Shown here: positions 17,044 to 24,371 of the stretch, in pieces
Position numbering within the stretch: the stretch's first letter is position 1
How the letters are laid out: each line of letters opens with the position of its first letter
Source of the DNA: Carnobacterium gallinarum DSM 4847
GTDB taxonomy: Bacteria > Bacillota > Bacilli > Lactobacillales > Carnobacteriaceae
Length of the DNA stretch: 64,000 nucleotides
Reading direction: 5' to 3'
Assembly: GCF_000744375.1 (NCBI RefSeq)
Contig: NZ_JQLU01000005.1
Coordinates: forward strand, 1,860,001 to 1,924,000
The notes under the pieces: generated by a model
Databases searched by the model: none
Seen by the model: the letters and a program-made list of their open reading frames with translations, nothing else
What the model was told of the DNA's origin: nothing
Made by a program: the position numbers and the translations under genes

Positions 17044-17449
17044 AAAGAATCTCCTCCATTATTACGAGTCACCTTTTAACTAGGTTAGCTTCTATCAAAC
17101 TGCTTAGTCAAAGCACATAGGGATTTCACCTCTCACCAGTTTACAGTGAGCTTTACAGAAGTATCATTATATCTTTAATTTGTCTTCGCTGAAAAAATTG
17201 ACTAAATAATTTCTCACAGAAAATGTTTTTTCGCTCCTTCAAAAAGAAATTATGGCGACATTTTTTGATATGCTCAAAATTAAAGATTTTGTGTTTGATA
17301 GTGTAGTATTCAATTTTCAAAGAACGCTGTGCAGAGTTTTTAAGACTCTTATTAAGTAAACATCCAAAATTTCATTTTTATGAAACCAATAATGACAAAA
17401 AAATAGAATCTATAAGATTTTTATCTCATAGATTCTAAATAGCACTATT
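17044..17449. other. ICE control region upstream of DUF3173/int
   Basis: About 400 bases without a convincing gene. On the minus strand TTTTCA (17195-17190) and TATAAT (17171-17166) are 18 bases apart and form a plausible promoter for the excision/integration genes, leaving a leader of about 120 bases. Confidence 0.45.
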
Positions 17450-17644
17450 CTAAAAGCGATTAATATCAAATTTTCTAACAGCTTGTATGAATCTCTCTGA
17501 TAAGCATTGATAACAATCTTCATCGATAATTCCACGATTTCGTGATAGTTTTTTTAAAAGCTTATCGAATTGAAGTACCAACTTCGACATTGCTTCCTCA
17601 TCCCCATTTTTAGCTTGTTCAATTAGCCTATATAAATCATTCAT
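17450..17644 (-). CDS. HTH_16-type conjugative-element regulator
   Basis: A 64-residue protein (MNDLYRLIEQAKNGDEEAMS, then LVLQFDKLLKKLSR) matching the N-terminal helical domain common to Tn916 Orf8-like regulators and to the first region of small sigma factors. It lies just downstream of the sigma-like gene, in the order seen in Tn916 (orf7/orf8). It probably helps control transfer or excision genes. Confidence 0.7.
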   Translation of the reverse strand: MNDLYRLIEQAKNGDEEAMSKLVLQFDKLLKKLSRNRGIIDEDCYQCLSERFIQAVRKFDINRF

Positions 17645-17668
17645 TCCTTACCCCCGAGTGAATACAGT

Positions 17669-18064
17669 CTAAGTATCTTTGTTCTCATAACTATGTTTTA
17701 CTTTGTCGAATATTTTTCTTTTCTGTTTTGAAACAGCTTGACTAGATATTCTTAATTTTTCACCAATTTTTTTATCAGATATTACTGCGACAAATTTATG
17801 ATAAAGGATATATTTTTCCTTCAAATTTAATTTTGATATGGCGTTTGAAAGCGATTCGTTATCAATATATTCTTCCATATTTGTATACTCTGAAATGCTA
17901 TCGAGTAGATGAACTTTTTCATACTCAATATTTTCTAGCAACTGTTCATCATACACATATTGTAGGTTTCTATGCGCATTTCGCAGATACTTCATTTTTT
18001 CATTAATTAATGTTTTATTGATGTAAGCGATAAATGAATAAGCAATTTCCGTTTCTCTAGTCAT
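17669..18064 (-). CDS. sigma-factor-like ICE regulator (Orf7-type)
   Basis: A 131-residue protein from the ATG at 18064 (MTRETEIAYSFIAYINKTL); its start overlaps the end of the upstream gene by 8 bases. The C-terminal part has a sigma region-4 helix-turn-helix (LNLKEKYILYHKFVAVISDK, then IGEKLRISSQAVSKQKRK). Tn916 Orf7 is a comparable sigma-like protein that promotes expression of the excision genes. The central acidic linker is less conserved. Confidence 0.75.
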   Translation of the reverse strand: MTRETEIAYSFIAYINKTLINEKMKYLRNAHRNLQYVYDEQLLENIEYEKVHLLDSISEYTNMEEYIDNESLSNAISKLNLKEKYILYHKFVAVISDKKIGEKLRISSQAVSKQKRKIFDKVKHSYENKDT

Positions 18065-18497
18065 TAAGTACAACTTTACTTTTATATTGCCAATAACCTC
18101 GATAAACTTTTTCAACCTGCATAGAATGTTTATTTAGCTTTGGAAGAATATTATTAGTGAGATTTGTGTAACTCGTGACAATCTGATACTCATTCTCTAA
18201 AATTCCAAAAATCTTTTTAGAATGAAGGGGTATACCTTCTTTTTTTAAGATTTCAATGATATACATAGAAATACGTTCATAAATTTGATGATTTGCTTGT
18301 TCCTTTTGTTTAGGGTAAGAAATAATTTTACTTTTGCATTGCGATAAAATTACTTCGTTATTTACAACTACTTCTTCTCCCTTTATTTTTTCTAATCTTA
18401 TTTTCAAATCAAAATATTGTTCATTTAAGATTCTTCTTTCTCTTACAATTTCTTTCATAAGGTCATAAATTATTCTTTTTTCTTCTGTATAGTTCAT
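18057..18497 (-). CDS. ICE-encoded winged-helix-like protein
   Basis: About 146 residues from the ATG at 18497, which follows AAAGGGG. The N-terminal 45 residues are a charged helix (YDLMKEIVRERRILNEQYFD). The C-terminal 75 residues (YERISMYIIEILKKEGIPLH, KKIFGILENEY, VYRGYWQYK) look like a winged-helix domain. It heads the leftward regulatory run and diverges from the LXG cassette, so it is a candidate regulator of the intervening promoter region. No named family was recognised. Confidence 0.55.
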   Translation of the reverse strand: MNYTEEKRIIYDLMKEIVRERRILNEQYFDLKIRLEKIKGEEVVVNNEVILSQCKSKIISYPKQKEQANHQIYERISMYIIEILKKEGIPLHSKKIFGILENEYQIVTSYTNLTNNILPKLNKHSMQVEKVYRGYWQYKSKVVLND

Positions 18498-18577
18498 TTT
18501 TATCATCCCCTTTAACTATAAATATCCATAAATGAATTGTATATGAAACCATATTCCAAAAAAATATGTTTTCTATG

Positions 18578-18708
18578 TTTTTAATTAACAATTGTTTATG
18601 TTAATTAAAAATGATAAAATTAATTTAATGTTATATAAATTAATAAACAAATTTTTGTGTTTTAAGTATAGAATTCACCTTCAATCGTTACTTTAACATT
18701 AATGTTAA
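18578..18708. promoter_or_regulatory. paired palindromes in the divergent ICE promoter region
   Basis: TTTTTAATTAACA (18578-18590) and TGTTAATTAAAAA (18599-18611) form a perfect 13-bp inverted repeat with an 8-base spacer. At 18693-18708, TTAACATT/AATGTTAA is a perfect 16-bp palindrome 37 bases before the LXG-cassette start. Both contain the half-site TTAACA/TGTTAA, so one protein could bind both. The binding protein is not known. Confidence 0.6.
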
Positions 18709-18745
18709 TTCATACTAATTTAAACTTGAAAAAGGAGAGATAAAG

Positions 18746-19027
18746 ATGACAGAGATTAGTTCTAATAAAGCTACTGTTTTAAACCATACAAATAGTTTAG
18801 TTGAAAAAAAAGATATACTTAGGGAAACAACCAGTATCGTTTCATTTTCTTCTCAAACTAATTTAACAGCACAAAAAGATATGATAGATGCCTTTGGTGA
18901 TGCCTTACAGTATATAGATAACTACTGTTCGTACTTAGAAAAAGATATTGAAAATATACTAAAAACAGCAAATTTATTTGAAGAAACAGATGAATTTATT
19001 GAGCATAGGTTTGAGGAGTTGCAGTAA
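18746..19027 (+). CDS. Lap1-type LXG partner (TIGR04197/DUF3130)
   Basis: A 93-residue all-helical protein (MTEISSNKATVLNHTNSLVE) of the family described as SACOL2603-type type VII secretion effectors, WXG100-sized proteins that pair with LXG toxins and help present them to the secretion machine. GGAGAG precedes the ATG and the stop overlaps the next start (TAATG). It is first in a three- or four-gene rightward cassette inside the ICE. No EsxA, EssC or other core type VII genes are on the element, so it must use the host's machine. Confidence 0.78.
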   Translation: MTEISSNKATVLNHTNSLVEKKDILRETTSIVSFSSQTNLTAQKDMIDAFGDALQYIDNYCSYLEKDIENILKTANLFEETDEFIEHRFEELQ

Positions 19028-19383
19028 TGGATACATTAAAACATTTAAGTAACAAAATTCAAGATTTAGAAGATAAGCAAAGTAAATTAAGAAGAAAAAA
19101 AGAGCATTTAGACGAAGTTGAATATGAAGGACGCATGATTGATCAAAAATGTGACTCTTTTTTTGACGAATTAGCACATTTTTGGCAAGGTGACACATCG
19201 AAAAACTTTTTACAACATTCAAGTGATAGGACTTTTGATAGGGTTAGAAAATTACAAGCAGATACTCTCCAACAGATAGAAGAGAATGTATTTGAAGAGA
19301 AAAAGATTAGAGAAGACATTAATAGGGCAGAAAAGCTCTATCACCAAGAAAAAAATAAAGAAGGTGACTCAAGTTGGGATTAA
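19027..19383 (+). CDS. Lap2-type LXG partner (DUF3958)
   Basis: A 118-residue helical hairpin protein (LSNKIQDLEDKQSKLRRKKE, FFDELAHFWQGDTSKNF, KKIREDINRAEKLYHQEK) matching DUF3958, the second small partner found beside LXG toxins. The FWQG sequence resembles the WxG turn of WXG100 proteins. It overlaps both neighbours by a few bases, so the three are translated as a unit. It probably binds the helical LXG domain of the following toxin. Confidence 0.78.
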   Translation: MDTLKHLSNKIQDLEDKQSKLRRKKEHLDEVEYEGRMIDQKCDSFFDELAHFWQGDTSKNFLQHSSDRTFDRVRKLQADTLQQIEENVFEEKKIREDINRAEKLYHQEKNKEGDSSWD

Positions 19384-20828
19384 AAATTGATATGTCAGAA
19401 ATGCTTCTCCAAATACAAATAATGAACGATATTTTGAAAAGCAAACGTGGACGAATGCAGGTGATGTTGTATCCTATTGAAACCTTTGTGAATGATACAG
19501 AACTCCAAGGGCGTTCTTATCGAACAGCAAAAGAATACTTTCAAATGATACATATCCCCTTGTTAAGAGGATTGATAAGAGCTATGGAAGAGATTACAGA
19601 ATCTAATCAACAATTTATTAGCCGATTTTATGGGCAGGTAGATGGCTCTCCATTTACTAAAATAGATACGGATAAATTAGAAGAATTAACTACTCGAGCA
19701 TTGGAAATTAATAAAATATTTATGGATGCATTTACGAGTGTACTTCCTGCTCAAAACGGTACACCAGAACTTGCTAGTGAGCTGATTGATATCAATCATA
19801 TGACTAATTGTATTCAACGCTTGTATGGTTTTGAGTCAGGTAACATGAATTTATATCAAACAGCAAGAATATTATTGGAAAATGTAAAAAAAGGATTAGA
19901 CCACATGAATAAGGGACATTGGGATGTCGAAATGAATGCTTTTATTTCTCCAAAAGCGAGTAATAGAGAATGGGCAAATGCTTTAAATAAAGATTGGGAA
20001 GTTGAAAAAGAAACATCTAAAGTGGAGTTGTATGTAAATCAATTTGGAATGACCAAAGAACAAGCTCAGCAATTAATTGAATTTGAAAAGAGATTTGAGA
20101 AATATTTTGACAAGGTGGGATGGTCACAAGAACGTAAAAATTTAGAATTTGTTAAGATACTTGCTTCTGCCCAATACGGATCACGTGGTGGGATTAATCA
20201 AACATTATGGGAAATTTCAGCTGGAGTATATAACACTGATGAATTAATGGAACAACTTCAATTAATTGGGTACACAAAAGAAGATGCTGCATATTTTATT
20301 TCAGACATAATACAGAAAATTTATGATAGTAACCAGCTAAATAATGATTACGTCCATTTAGTAGGTAGTTTAGCAGTCATATTAAATAAATCAACGTTAC
20401 AACAACTTGGTTCAACAGGTAGCGCCCCAGATTCAATGTTACAAGGATATTATAAAGAATTGGCCACTCAATCAGGCGATATTGCGTCTGGCAGTCTTTC
20501 AAGAGAGGATATACGTGCAGATATTGATGCTTTAGTTATCTCAGAATACTTACGAGTTAATCCATCCCAAAATATAATCGACGTCACTCATGAATATTAT
20601 TTGAATATTGAAAGCAATAAAATAAATCGTGCTGAAGAATTGCTAAAAATTTATGGGAATGGTGATATTGAATTAGGTTATCAAATAATGTGGCAGTCAG
20701 CAATATATGGTAGTCTCACTCCTGGTGGTTATCTCCTAGCATGGAAGGATAAGAATAAGGATATAAGCGATGATGTTCATCAATTTTTAGAACACTTTAA
20801 TAATGAATTGAATGGAATTAAACAATAA
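19374..20828 (+). CDS. LXG-domain type VII secreted effector, C-terminal activity unknown
   Basis: A 484-residue protein starting at TTG after AAGGTGA. The N-terminal about 220 residues are the long helical LXG domain (MGLKIDMSEMLLQIQIMNDI), the part recognised by type VII secretion and by the Lap partners. The C-terminal 250 residues (KILASAQYGSRGGINQ, DYVHLVGSLAVILNK, DIRADIDALVISEYLRVNP, QIMWQSAIYGSLTPGG) do not match a toxin family I know. There is no signal peptide, as expected. By analogy it is an antibacterial toxin. The reading frame is intact. Confidence 0.82.
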   Translation: MGLKIDMSEMLLQIQIMNDILKSKRGRMQVMLYPIETFVNDTELQGRSYRTAKEYFQMIHIPLLRGLIRAMEEITESNQQFISRFYGQVDGSPFTKIDTDKLEELTTRALEINKIFMDAFTSVLPAQNGTPELASELIDINHMTNCIQRLYGFESGNMNLYQTARILLENVKKGLDHMNKGHWDVEMNAFISPKASNREWANALNKDWEVEKETSKVELYVNQFGMTKEQAQQLIEFEKRFEKYFDKVGWSQERKNLEFVKILASAQYGSRGGINQTLWEISAGVYNTDELMEQLQLIGYTKEDAAYFISDIIQKIYDSNQLNNDYVHLVGSLAVILNKSTLQQLGSTGSAPDSMLQGYYKELATQSGDIASGSLSREDIRADIDALVISEYLRVNPSQNIIDVTHEYYLNIESNKINRAEELLKIYGNGDIELGYQIMWQSAIYGSLTPGGYLLAWKDKNKDISDDVHQFLEHFNNELNGIKQ

Positions 20829-20841
20829 AGGAGAACTAGTT

Positions 20842-21324
20842 ATGAAAAAAAAGATATTCTTAGTCCTATTAAGTACAATCATATTAACTTCAAGTTATTG
20901 GTATATTCAAGCTAAAAACAAAGAACAATTTTTTTTTGAAAGTCATAAAAATAATGAAAATATCATCACGCAATCAGTGTATTTTTTTATGAATTATGGA
21001 GATACAAGTACAGATATACTAGATGAAATGAACATAACATATAAAAAAAATGTTTGGGATGGAGATATTGAGGTTCTTCATTTAACCAATGAAGAATATA
21101 ACTATACTTTCTATATCAGTTCATTGAGAAACAAGCCTAGATTATCCTTGGAAATTCAAGTCGCAAGTTCTCAAAAATCAGTTACTGTATGGATTGAAAA
21201 TAATGGTCAAATAGAACATGTTTATTCAGATAAAAATCCCACAGATGAAGAAATTGAAAAATATCAAGAAATACTCATGCAAGAATATACAAAGCTGCTA
21301 GACTCAGTATATGATAGACGCTAA
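20842..21324 (+). CDS. probable membrane-anchored immunity protein
   Basis: A 160-residue protein from the ATG at 20842, 8 bases after AAGGAG and 13 bases after the toxin stop. It has an N-terminal hydrophobic segment (KKIFLVLLSTIILTSSYW) without a lipobox cysteine, then a soluble extracellular domain (VWIENNGQIEHVYSDKNP). A small gene directly after an LXG toxin is normally its immunity gene. An exported or membrane-anchored immunity protein implies a target outside the cytoplasm. No family was recognised. Confidence 0.6.
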   Translation: MKKKIFLVLLSTIILTSSYWYIQAKNKEQFFFESHKNNENIITQSVYFFMNYGDTSTDILDEMNITYKKNVWDGDIEVLHLTNEEYNYTFYISSLRNKPRLSLEIQVASSQKSVTVWIENNGQIEHVYSDKNPTDEEIEKYQEILMQEYTKLLDSVYDRR

Positions 21325-21362
21325 TTAGATAATCATTGGATAACTTGCTTACAAATGAGTAA

Positions 21363-21406
21363 TGAATAGTTTTGATTTCTTATTGACTATTCACCCCTTT
21401 TTTATT
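21363..21406 (+). terminator. terminator of the LXG cassette
   Basis: TGAATAGT pairs with ACTATTCA, followed by CCCC and a run of T. Confidence 0.65.
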
Positions 21407-21453
21407 AAACTTAGAGAGTAGGATAGAATTTAAAAAACTTCATATATTTATTG

Positions 21454-21524
21454 GCACTTTATATTTGGCTGCAACCAAATTATAAGGCTTGTAGAATACC
21501 AAGATTGCTCATACAAGTTGCCAA
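21454..21524 (+). repeat. structured repeat element, copy 1
   Basis: The segment starts GGCACTT, has a hairpin whose arms are CTTTATATTTGG and CCAAATTATAAGG around the loop CTGCAA, and ends ACAAGTTGCC. A second copy lies at 21697-21771. The block TTTGGCTGCAACCAAA and the ACAAGTTGCC end are identical in both, while the stem bases differ but still pair. Loop GCAAC can pair with the distal GTTGC as a pseudoknot. Confidence 0.6.
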
Positions 21525-21615
21525 CAATACCAACTAATTTCTTTGGTTTTATTTGATTGTGCCTGATTTTGTGGAGCATGTTATATATAAATTAAGGGTG
21601 TTTGGGTATTTGTTG

Positions 21616-21649
21616 ACGATATTGGGTAAGCTTCCAATATCGTTTTTTT
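21616..21649 (+). terminator. Rho-independent terminator
   Basis: ACGATATTGG and CCAATATCGT form a perfect 10-bp stem with an 8-base loop, followed by seven T. It follows repeat copy 1, so a transcript starting upstream of that copy would end here. Confidence 0.85.
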
Positions 21650-21696
21650 GTTTTCTGTCCTATAAACTTAATTAGAAATGAATACAAAATAAAAAA

Positions 21697-21771
21697 GGCA
21701 CTTCACAATTTGGCTGCAACCAAAATTGTGAAGCCCTGAATAGACAGCCAAGACTGACTAGACAAGTTGCC
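21697..21771 (+). repeat. structured repeat element, copy 2
   Basis: This matches copy 1 in layout: GGCACTT, a hairpin with arms CTTCACAATTT and AAATTGTGAAG around the conserved GGCTGCAACC, a CCAAGACTG block and ACAAGTTGCC at the end. Compared with copy 1 several stem positions change on both sides and keep pairing, which suggests that the RNA or single-strand fold matters. Confidence 0.6.
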
Positions 21772-21960
21772 CATAGGTAATACCGAAGCACTACCTTATA
21801 ATATTGTACATAATTTCTGTAGAAATTTCTAGTCTTACAGAGAAATTTCTCATAAATAAGACAATAAAGGTCTTATTTCGTTGAATCTATTGAAGCACTA
21901 ATAGTGAAGTTTTGACTATTACTGCTTTTTTATTTGTATTCTTTCTAATAATTAGATAAG
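21772..21960 (+). promoter_or_regulatory. multi-hairpin leader with terminator
   Basis: After repeat copy 2 come three further perfect stems: GAAATTTCT/AGAAATTTC (21822-21849), AAATAAGAC/GTCTTATTT (21854-21878) and TAATAGT/ACTATTA followed by a T-run (about 21899-21933). The small gene at 21974 starts after this last, terminator-like hairpin. The arrangement could attenuate that gene or end a noncoding RNA. Confidence 0.5.
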
Positions 21961-21973
21961 GAGGTAAACTTAG

Positions 21974-22243
21974 ATGAGCATTTCAGAATTAGAAATGGAT
22001 GCAATGTTTAGATTTGAATTTCAATCAAAACTTGGAAATCTTTTAAAGAATGATAAGGACTTTATGTATTTAAAAGGTATTTGTCAATTAGCTAACGTGG
22101 AACTAGAAAAAAATTCTGATGAAGTAACAGCTGATGATGTCGATTTTGTTAACACAAGTCTTTTGGAAAGAGCATTTTATTTGGCTTTTAAAGAAGGTTT
22201 CGAAGCGTCAGAAAAATACTTCCCTAAGAATTCCAGTGTTTAA
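21974..22243 (+). CDS. small ICE protein, unknown function
   Basis: An 89-residue acidic helical protein (MSISELEMDAMFRFEFQSKL, then ERAFYLAFKEGFEASEKYF) with a strong AAGGAGGT ribosome site. It stands alone between the structured leader and the leftward transfer genes, whose shared terminator lies 130 bases on. No domain was recognised. The position suggests ICE cargo or a regulator rather than a transfer component. Confidence 0.55.
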   Translation: MSISELEMDAMFRFEFQSKLGNLLKNDKDFMYLKGICQLANVELEKNSDEVTADDVDFVNTSLLERAFYLAFKEGFEASEKYFPKNSSV

Positions 22244-22269
22244 TAAACTATCAGCTAAGAGGTGTTGAT

Positions 22270-22356
22270 ATGACATTCTTAGAAGTAGATTTAACTTTAT
22301 TTTCAAAAAAGGTCCAATGGTTTTATATCCTCGAAAACAACTCCTATTGTATTTGA
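22270..22356 (+). CDS. possible 28-codon small ORF
   Basis: ATG at 22270, 5 bases after AGAGGTG, opens 28 codons (MTFLEVDLTLF, then KKVQWFYILENN) ending at TGA. It follows the 89-residue gene by 26 bases. It may be a small protein, the tail of a decayed gene, or chance. Confidence 0.3.
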   Translation: MTFLEVDLTLFSKKVQWFYILENNSYCI

Positions 22357-22375
22357 TTTTAACTATTAAATAAAT

Positions 22376-22419
22376 AGACTACAAATAGAGATAGCTGTAT
22401 GTATCTTTATTTGTAGTCT
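22376..22419. terminator. terminator between convergent ICE genes
   Basis: AGACTACAAATA and TATTTGTAGTCT form a perfect 12-bp stem extended by AGATA/TATCT. It lies between the rightward small genes and the leftward TcpC gene and can serve both. Confidence 0.75.
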
Positions 22420-22424
22420 GTATA

Positions 22425-23330
22425 TTATTCTACAATCATCCAGTTTTCAAATTTTTGCAATTCTAAATCGAATTGTGAGATTTGATAGGCTTTTGTTTGT
22501 TGATTAAGATATTTTACTGATAGTTGAACGGATATATTTTCGTTCTTTTCTTTTGTATAAACAGGGTTGAGTATTTCTATAAAAAGATACTCTTTCTCAA
22601 TTGGTTTTAACACACTATTACTTACATAATAGGAAAGTTCCTCTTTGCTAGCTACAGTATAAATCTTAAAAAAAGTTTCTAAAAATGAGTCAATTTCTTT
22701 TATGGTAGTTGCTTCAATTGTATTATCAGTAGTTTGATTAGCTAATTGATAGGAAGATTTAGTAGGGTGGCTACTAACAGTTGGATTCTTTGTAATGACC
22801 ATATTCTGTTCATTATCTACATATACAGTAAGTGTGTAGACAGATTCTATAGTTTGTTTGTTATTTTGTTCAGTAATTACCTGAGAAACTGAGAATAGAA
22901 CATCAAAGTTATGATTGTCTAATTGTTTAATCTCCCAGAACTGAATAGATCCAACGATAGAACTTGTTGGAATATCCGTTCTTATTGTATCAGCATTTAA
23001 TAATTGTAATTCATCTGTTAAATAGCCTTCTAAACTTTCAGTTCTATTTTTTAAAGCATCTGGTTGATGCTCCCATGAATAAAACAGTTGAATAAAATTT
23101 TTAGAAAAGCTTTGTATTTTACTTGTATCAACAATTCTTTGCTCAATCACTTCTTTTTCATGAACTGTATGCATATCTATAGCTGTAAAATTCTTATAGA
23201 TTGCAAATAATAAGCTACTAGCAAGTAACACCCACAGTAATGTAGTAGTCTTTTTATGTGTTCCTACTTTAATAGTTGGAACTTTTTTTTGTTTTATAAC
23301 TTTTTCTTTTCGTTCAATTTTAATTTTCAT
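22425..23330 (-). CDS. tcpC: TcpC/Orf13-type conjugation protein (VirB8-like)
   Basis: A 301-residue bitopic protein: a basic cytoplasmic N-terminus, one membrane helix at about 30-46 (TTLLWVLLASSLLFAIY), then two extracellular NTF2-like domains, as in pCW3 TcpC and Tn916 Orf13. It is the VirB8-like scaffold of the Gram-positive mating channel. It is last of the leftward transfer run and lies 21 bases after the CwlT-like gene. Confidence 0.85.
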   Translation of the reverse strand: MKIKIERKEKVIKQKKVPTIKVGTHKKTTTLLWVLLASSLLFAIYKNFTAIDMHTVHEKEVIEQRIVDTSKIQSFSKNFIQLFYSWEHQPDALKNRTESLEGYLTDELQLLNADTIRTDIPTSSIVGSIQFWEIKQLDNHNFDVLFSVSQVITEQNNKQTIESVYTLTVYVDNEQNMVITKNPTVSSHPTKSSYQLANQTTDNTIEATTIKEIDSFLETFFKIYTVASKEELSYYVSNSVLKPIEKEYLFIEILNPVYTKEKNENISVQLSVKYLNQQTKAYQISQFDLELQKFENWMIVE

Positions 23331-23351
23331 AGATAAATTCCCTTCTTAATC

Positions 23352-24371
23352 TTAGTCGTTCATAATACGTCCTGCACCAATTAAATGCTCTTGCCAATAG
23401 CTATTTGTAAGGTCAGCATAGCCGATGGGGTCGCCTGCATGATACATTTTATTGTTTCCTACATAAATTCCTACATGAGTCACATAATCTATCGTGTTGT
23501 ATGTGGAATGGAAGAAAACTAAATCACCTGCTTTAGCTTGTTCCAAAGAAATGTGTTGTGTAGCTTCATACTGTGCTTGCGCAATCCGTGGAAGATTTAT
23601 TCCTGCTTTTCCATATGTCCACTGTGTTAATCCGCTACAATCGAATGATGTTTCCGGACTTGCGCCACCAAAAACATATCGCCAACCTTGATACTTCAAT
23701 GCTTCATTCATAATAATCTGCATGGTTTCATCATCAAATTGAGTAACTGTTAAATATTGAGAAACCAACTTCACATAAAATTGGTTTCCATAGTTATATC
23801 TCCAACCACCATTTATTGGAATTGCAATTGGATTCGGATAGTCTACTTTTTGTCCCTTGGCTATCTCCTTGGAAAAGCTTTCTGCTAGCTCATAAGAGTA
23901 TTGCTTTCCATGGGTAGCGATATAGTTTAAAAAGCCACCACCGAAGTTATAAGACTGAATAACTGAATCAATATCACAATCATTGGCAAGAGAGGTGGTT
24001 AAAAGTTCTGAAAAATATTTACAACCTTGCTCAATAGATTGCTCTGTAGAAATACTGTTTGGTGCCAATCCTAACGACTCACTACTTTGCATGACATCTT
24101 GTCCTTGTCCTTTAGATTCAACTTGCATGATGGCTAATATATAGTTGACATAGTCTTCAATTCCATATTTTTTACAGTATTTTTCTACTGTAGCTTGATG
24201 TGCAATAACTTCTTCGGAAAGATTCATTTCACTTAAGTTTGTATCTGGATTAGAAGAACTTTTTTCGTCATTATCATCTGCAAAGAGAATCGTTGAAAAA
24301 ATCAACAAATTAAATAGAATAAGAAAGATACTACTAACAGCAATAATGATTTTTATTTTTAGCAACTTCAT
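23352..24371 (-). CDS. cwlT: bifunctional cell-wall hydrolase (CwlT/Orf14 type)
   Basis: A 339-residue two-domain enzyme that opens the cell wall for the mating channel. An N-terminal membrane segment (10-31) is followed by a lysozyme-like transglycosylase domain with catalytic Glu85 (AIMQVESKG). A C-terminal NlpC/P60 endopeptidase domain has Cys245 (SFDCSGLTQW) and His299 (DYVTHVGIYVG). This matches ICEBs1 CwlT and Tn916 Orf14. The start overlaps the stop of the upstream VirB6-like gene by 4 bases. Confidence 0.92.
   Translation of the reverse strand: MKLLKIKIIIAVSSIFLILFNLLIFSTILFADDNDEKSSSNPDTNLSEMNLSEEVIAHQATVEKYCKKYGIEDYVNYILAIMQVESKGQGQDVMQSSESLGLAPNSISTEQSIEQGCKYFSELLTTSLANDCDIDSVIQSYNFGGGFLNYIATHGKQYSYELAESFSKEIAKGQKVDYPNPIAIPINGGWRYNYGNQFYVKLVSQYLTVTQFDDETMQIIMNEALKYQGWRYVFGGASPETSFDCSGLTQWTYGKAGINLPRIAQAQYEATQHISLEQAKAGDLVFFHSTYNTIDYVTHVGIYVGNNKMYHAGDPIGYADLTNSYWQEHLIGAGRIMND

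Noticed and set aside
18746-21324. Complete type VII secretion system on the ICE
   Set aside because: Only effector, partner and immunity-type genes are present; no EsxA, EssA, EssB or EssC homologue was seen.
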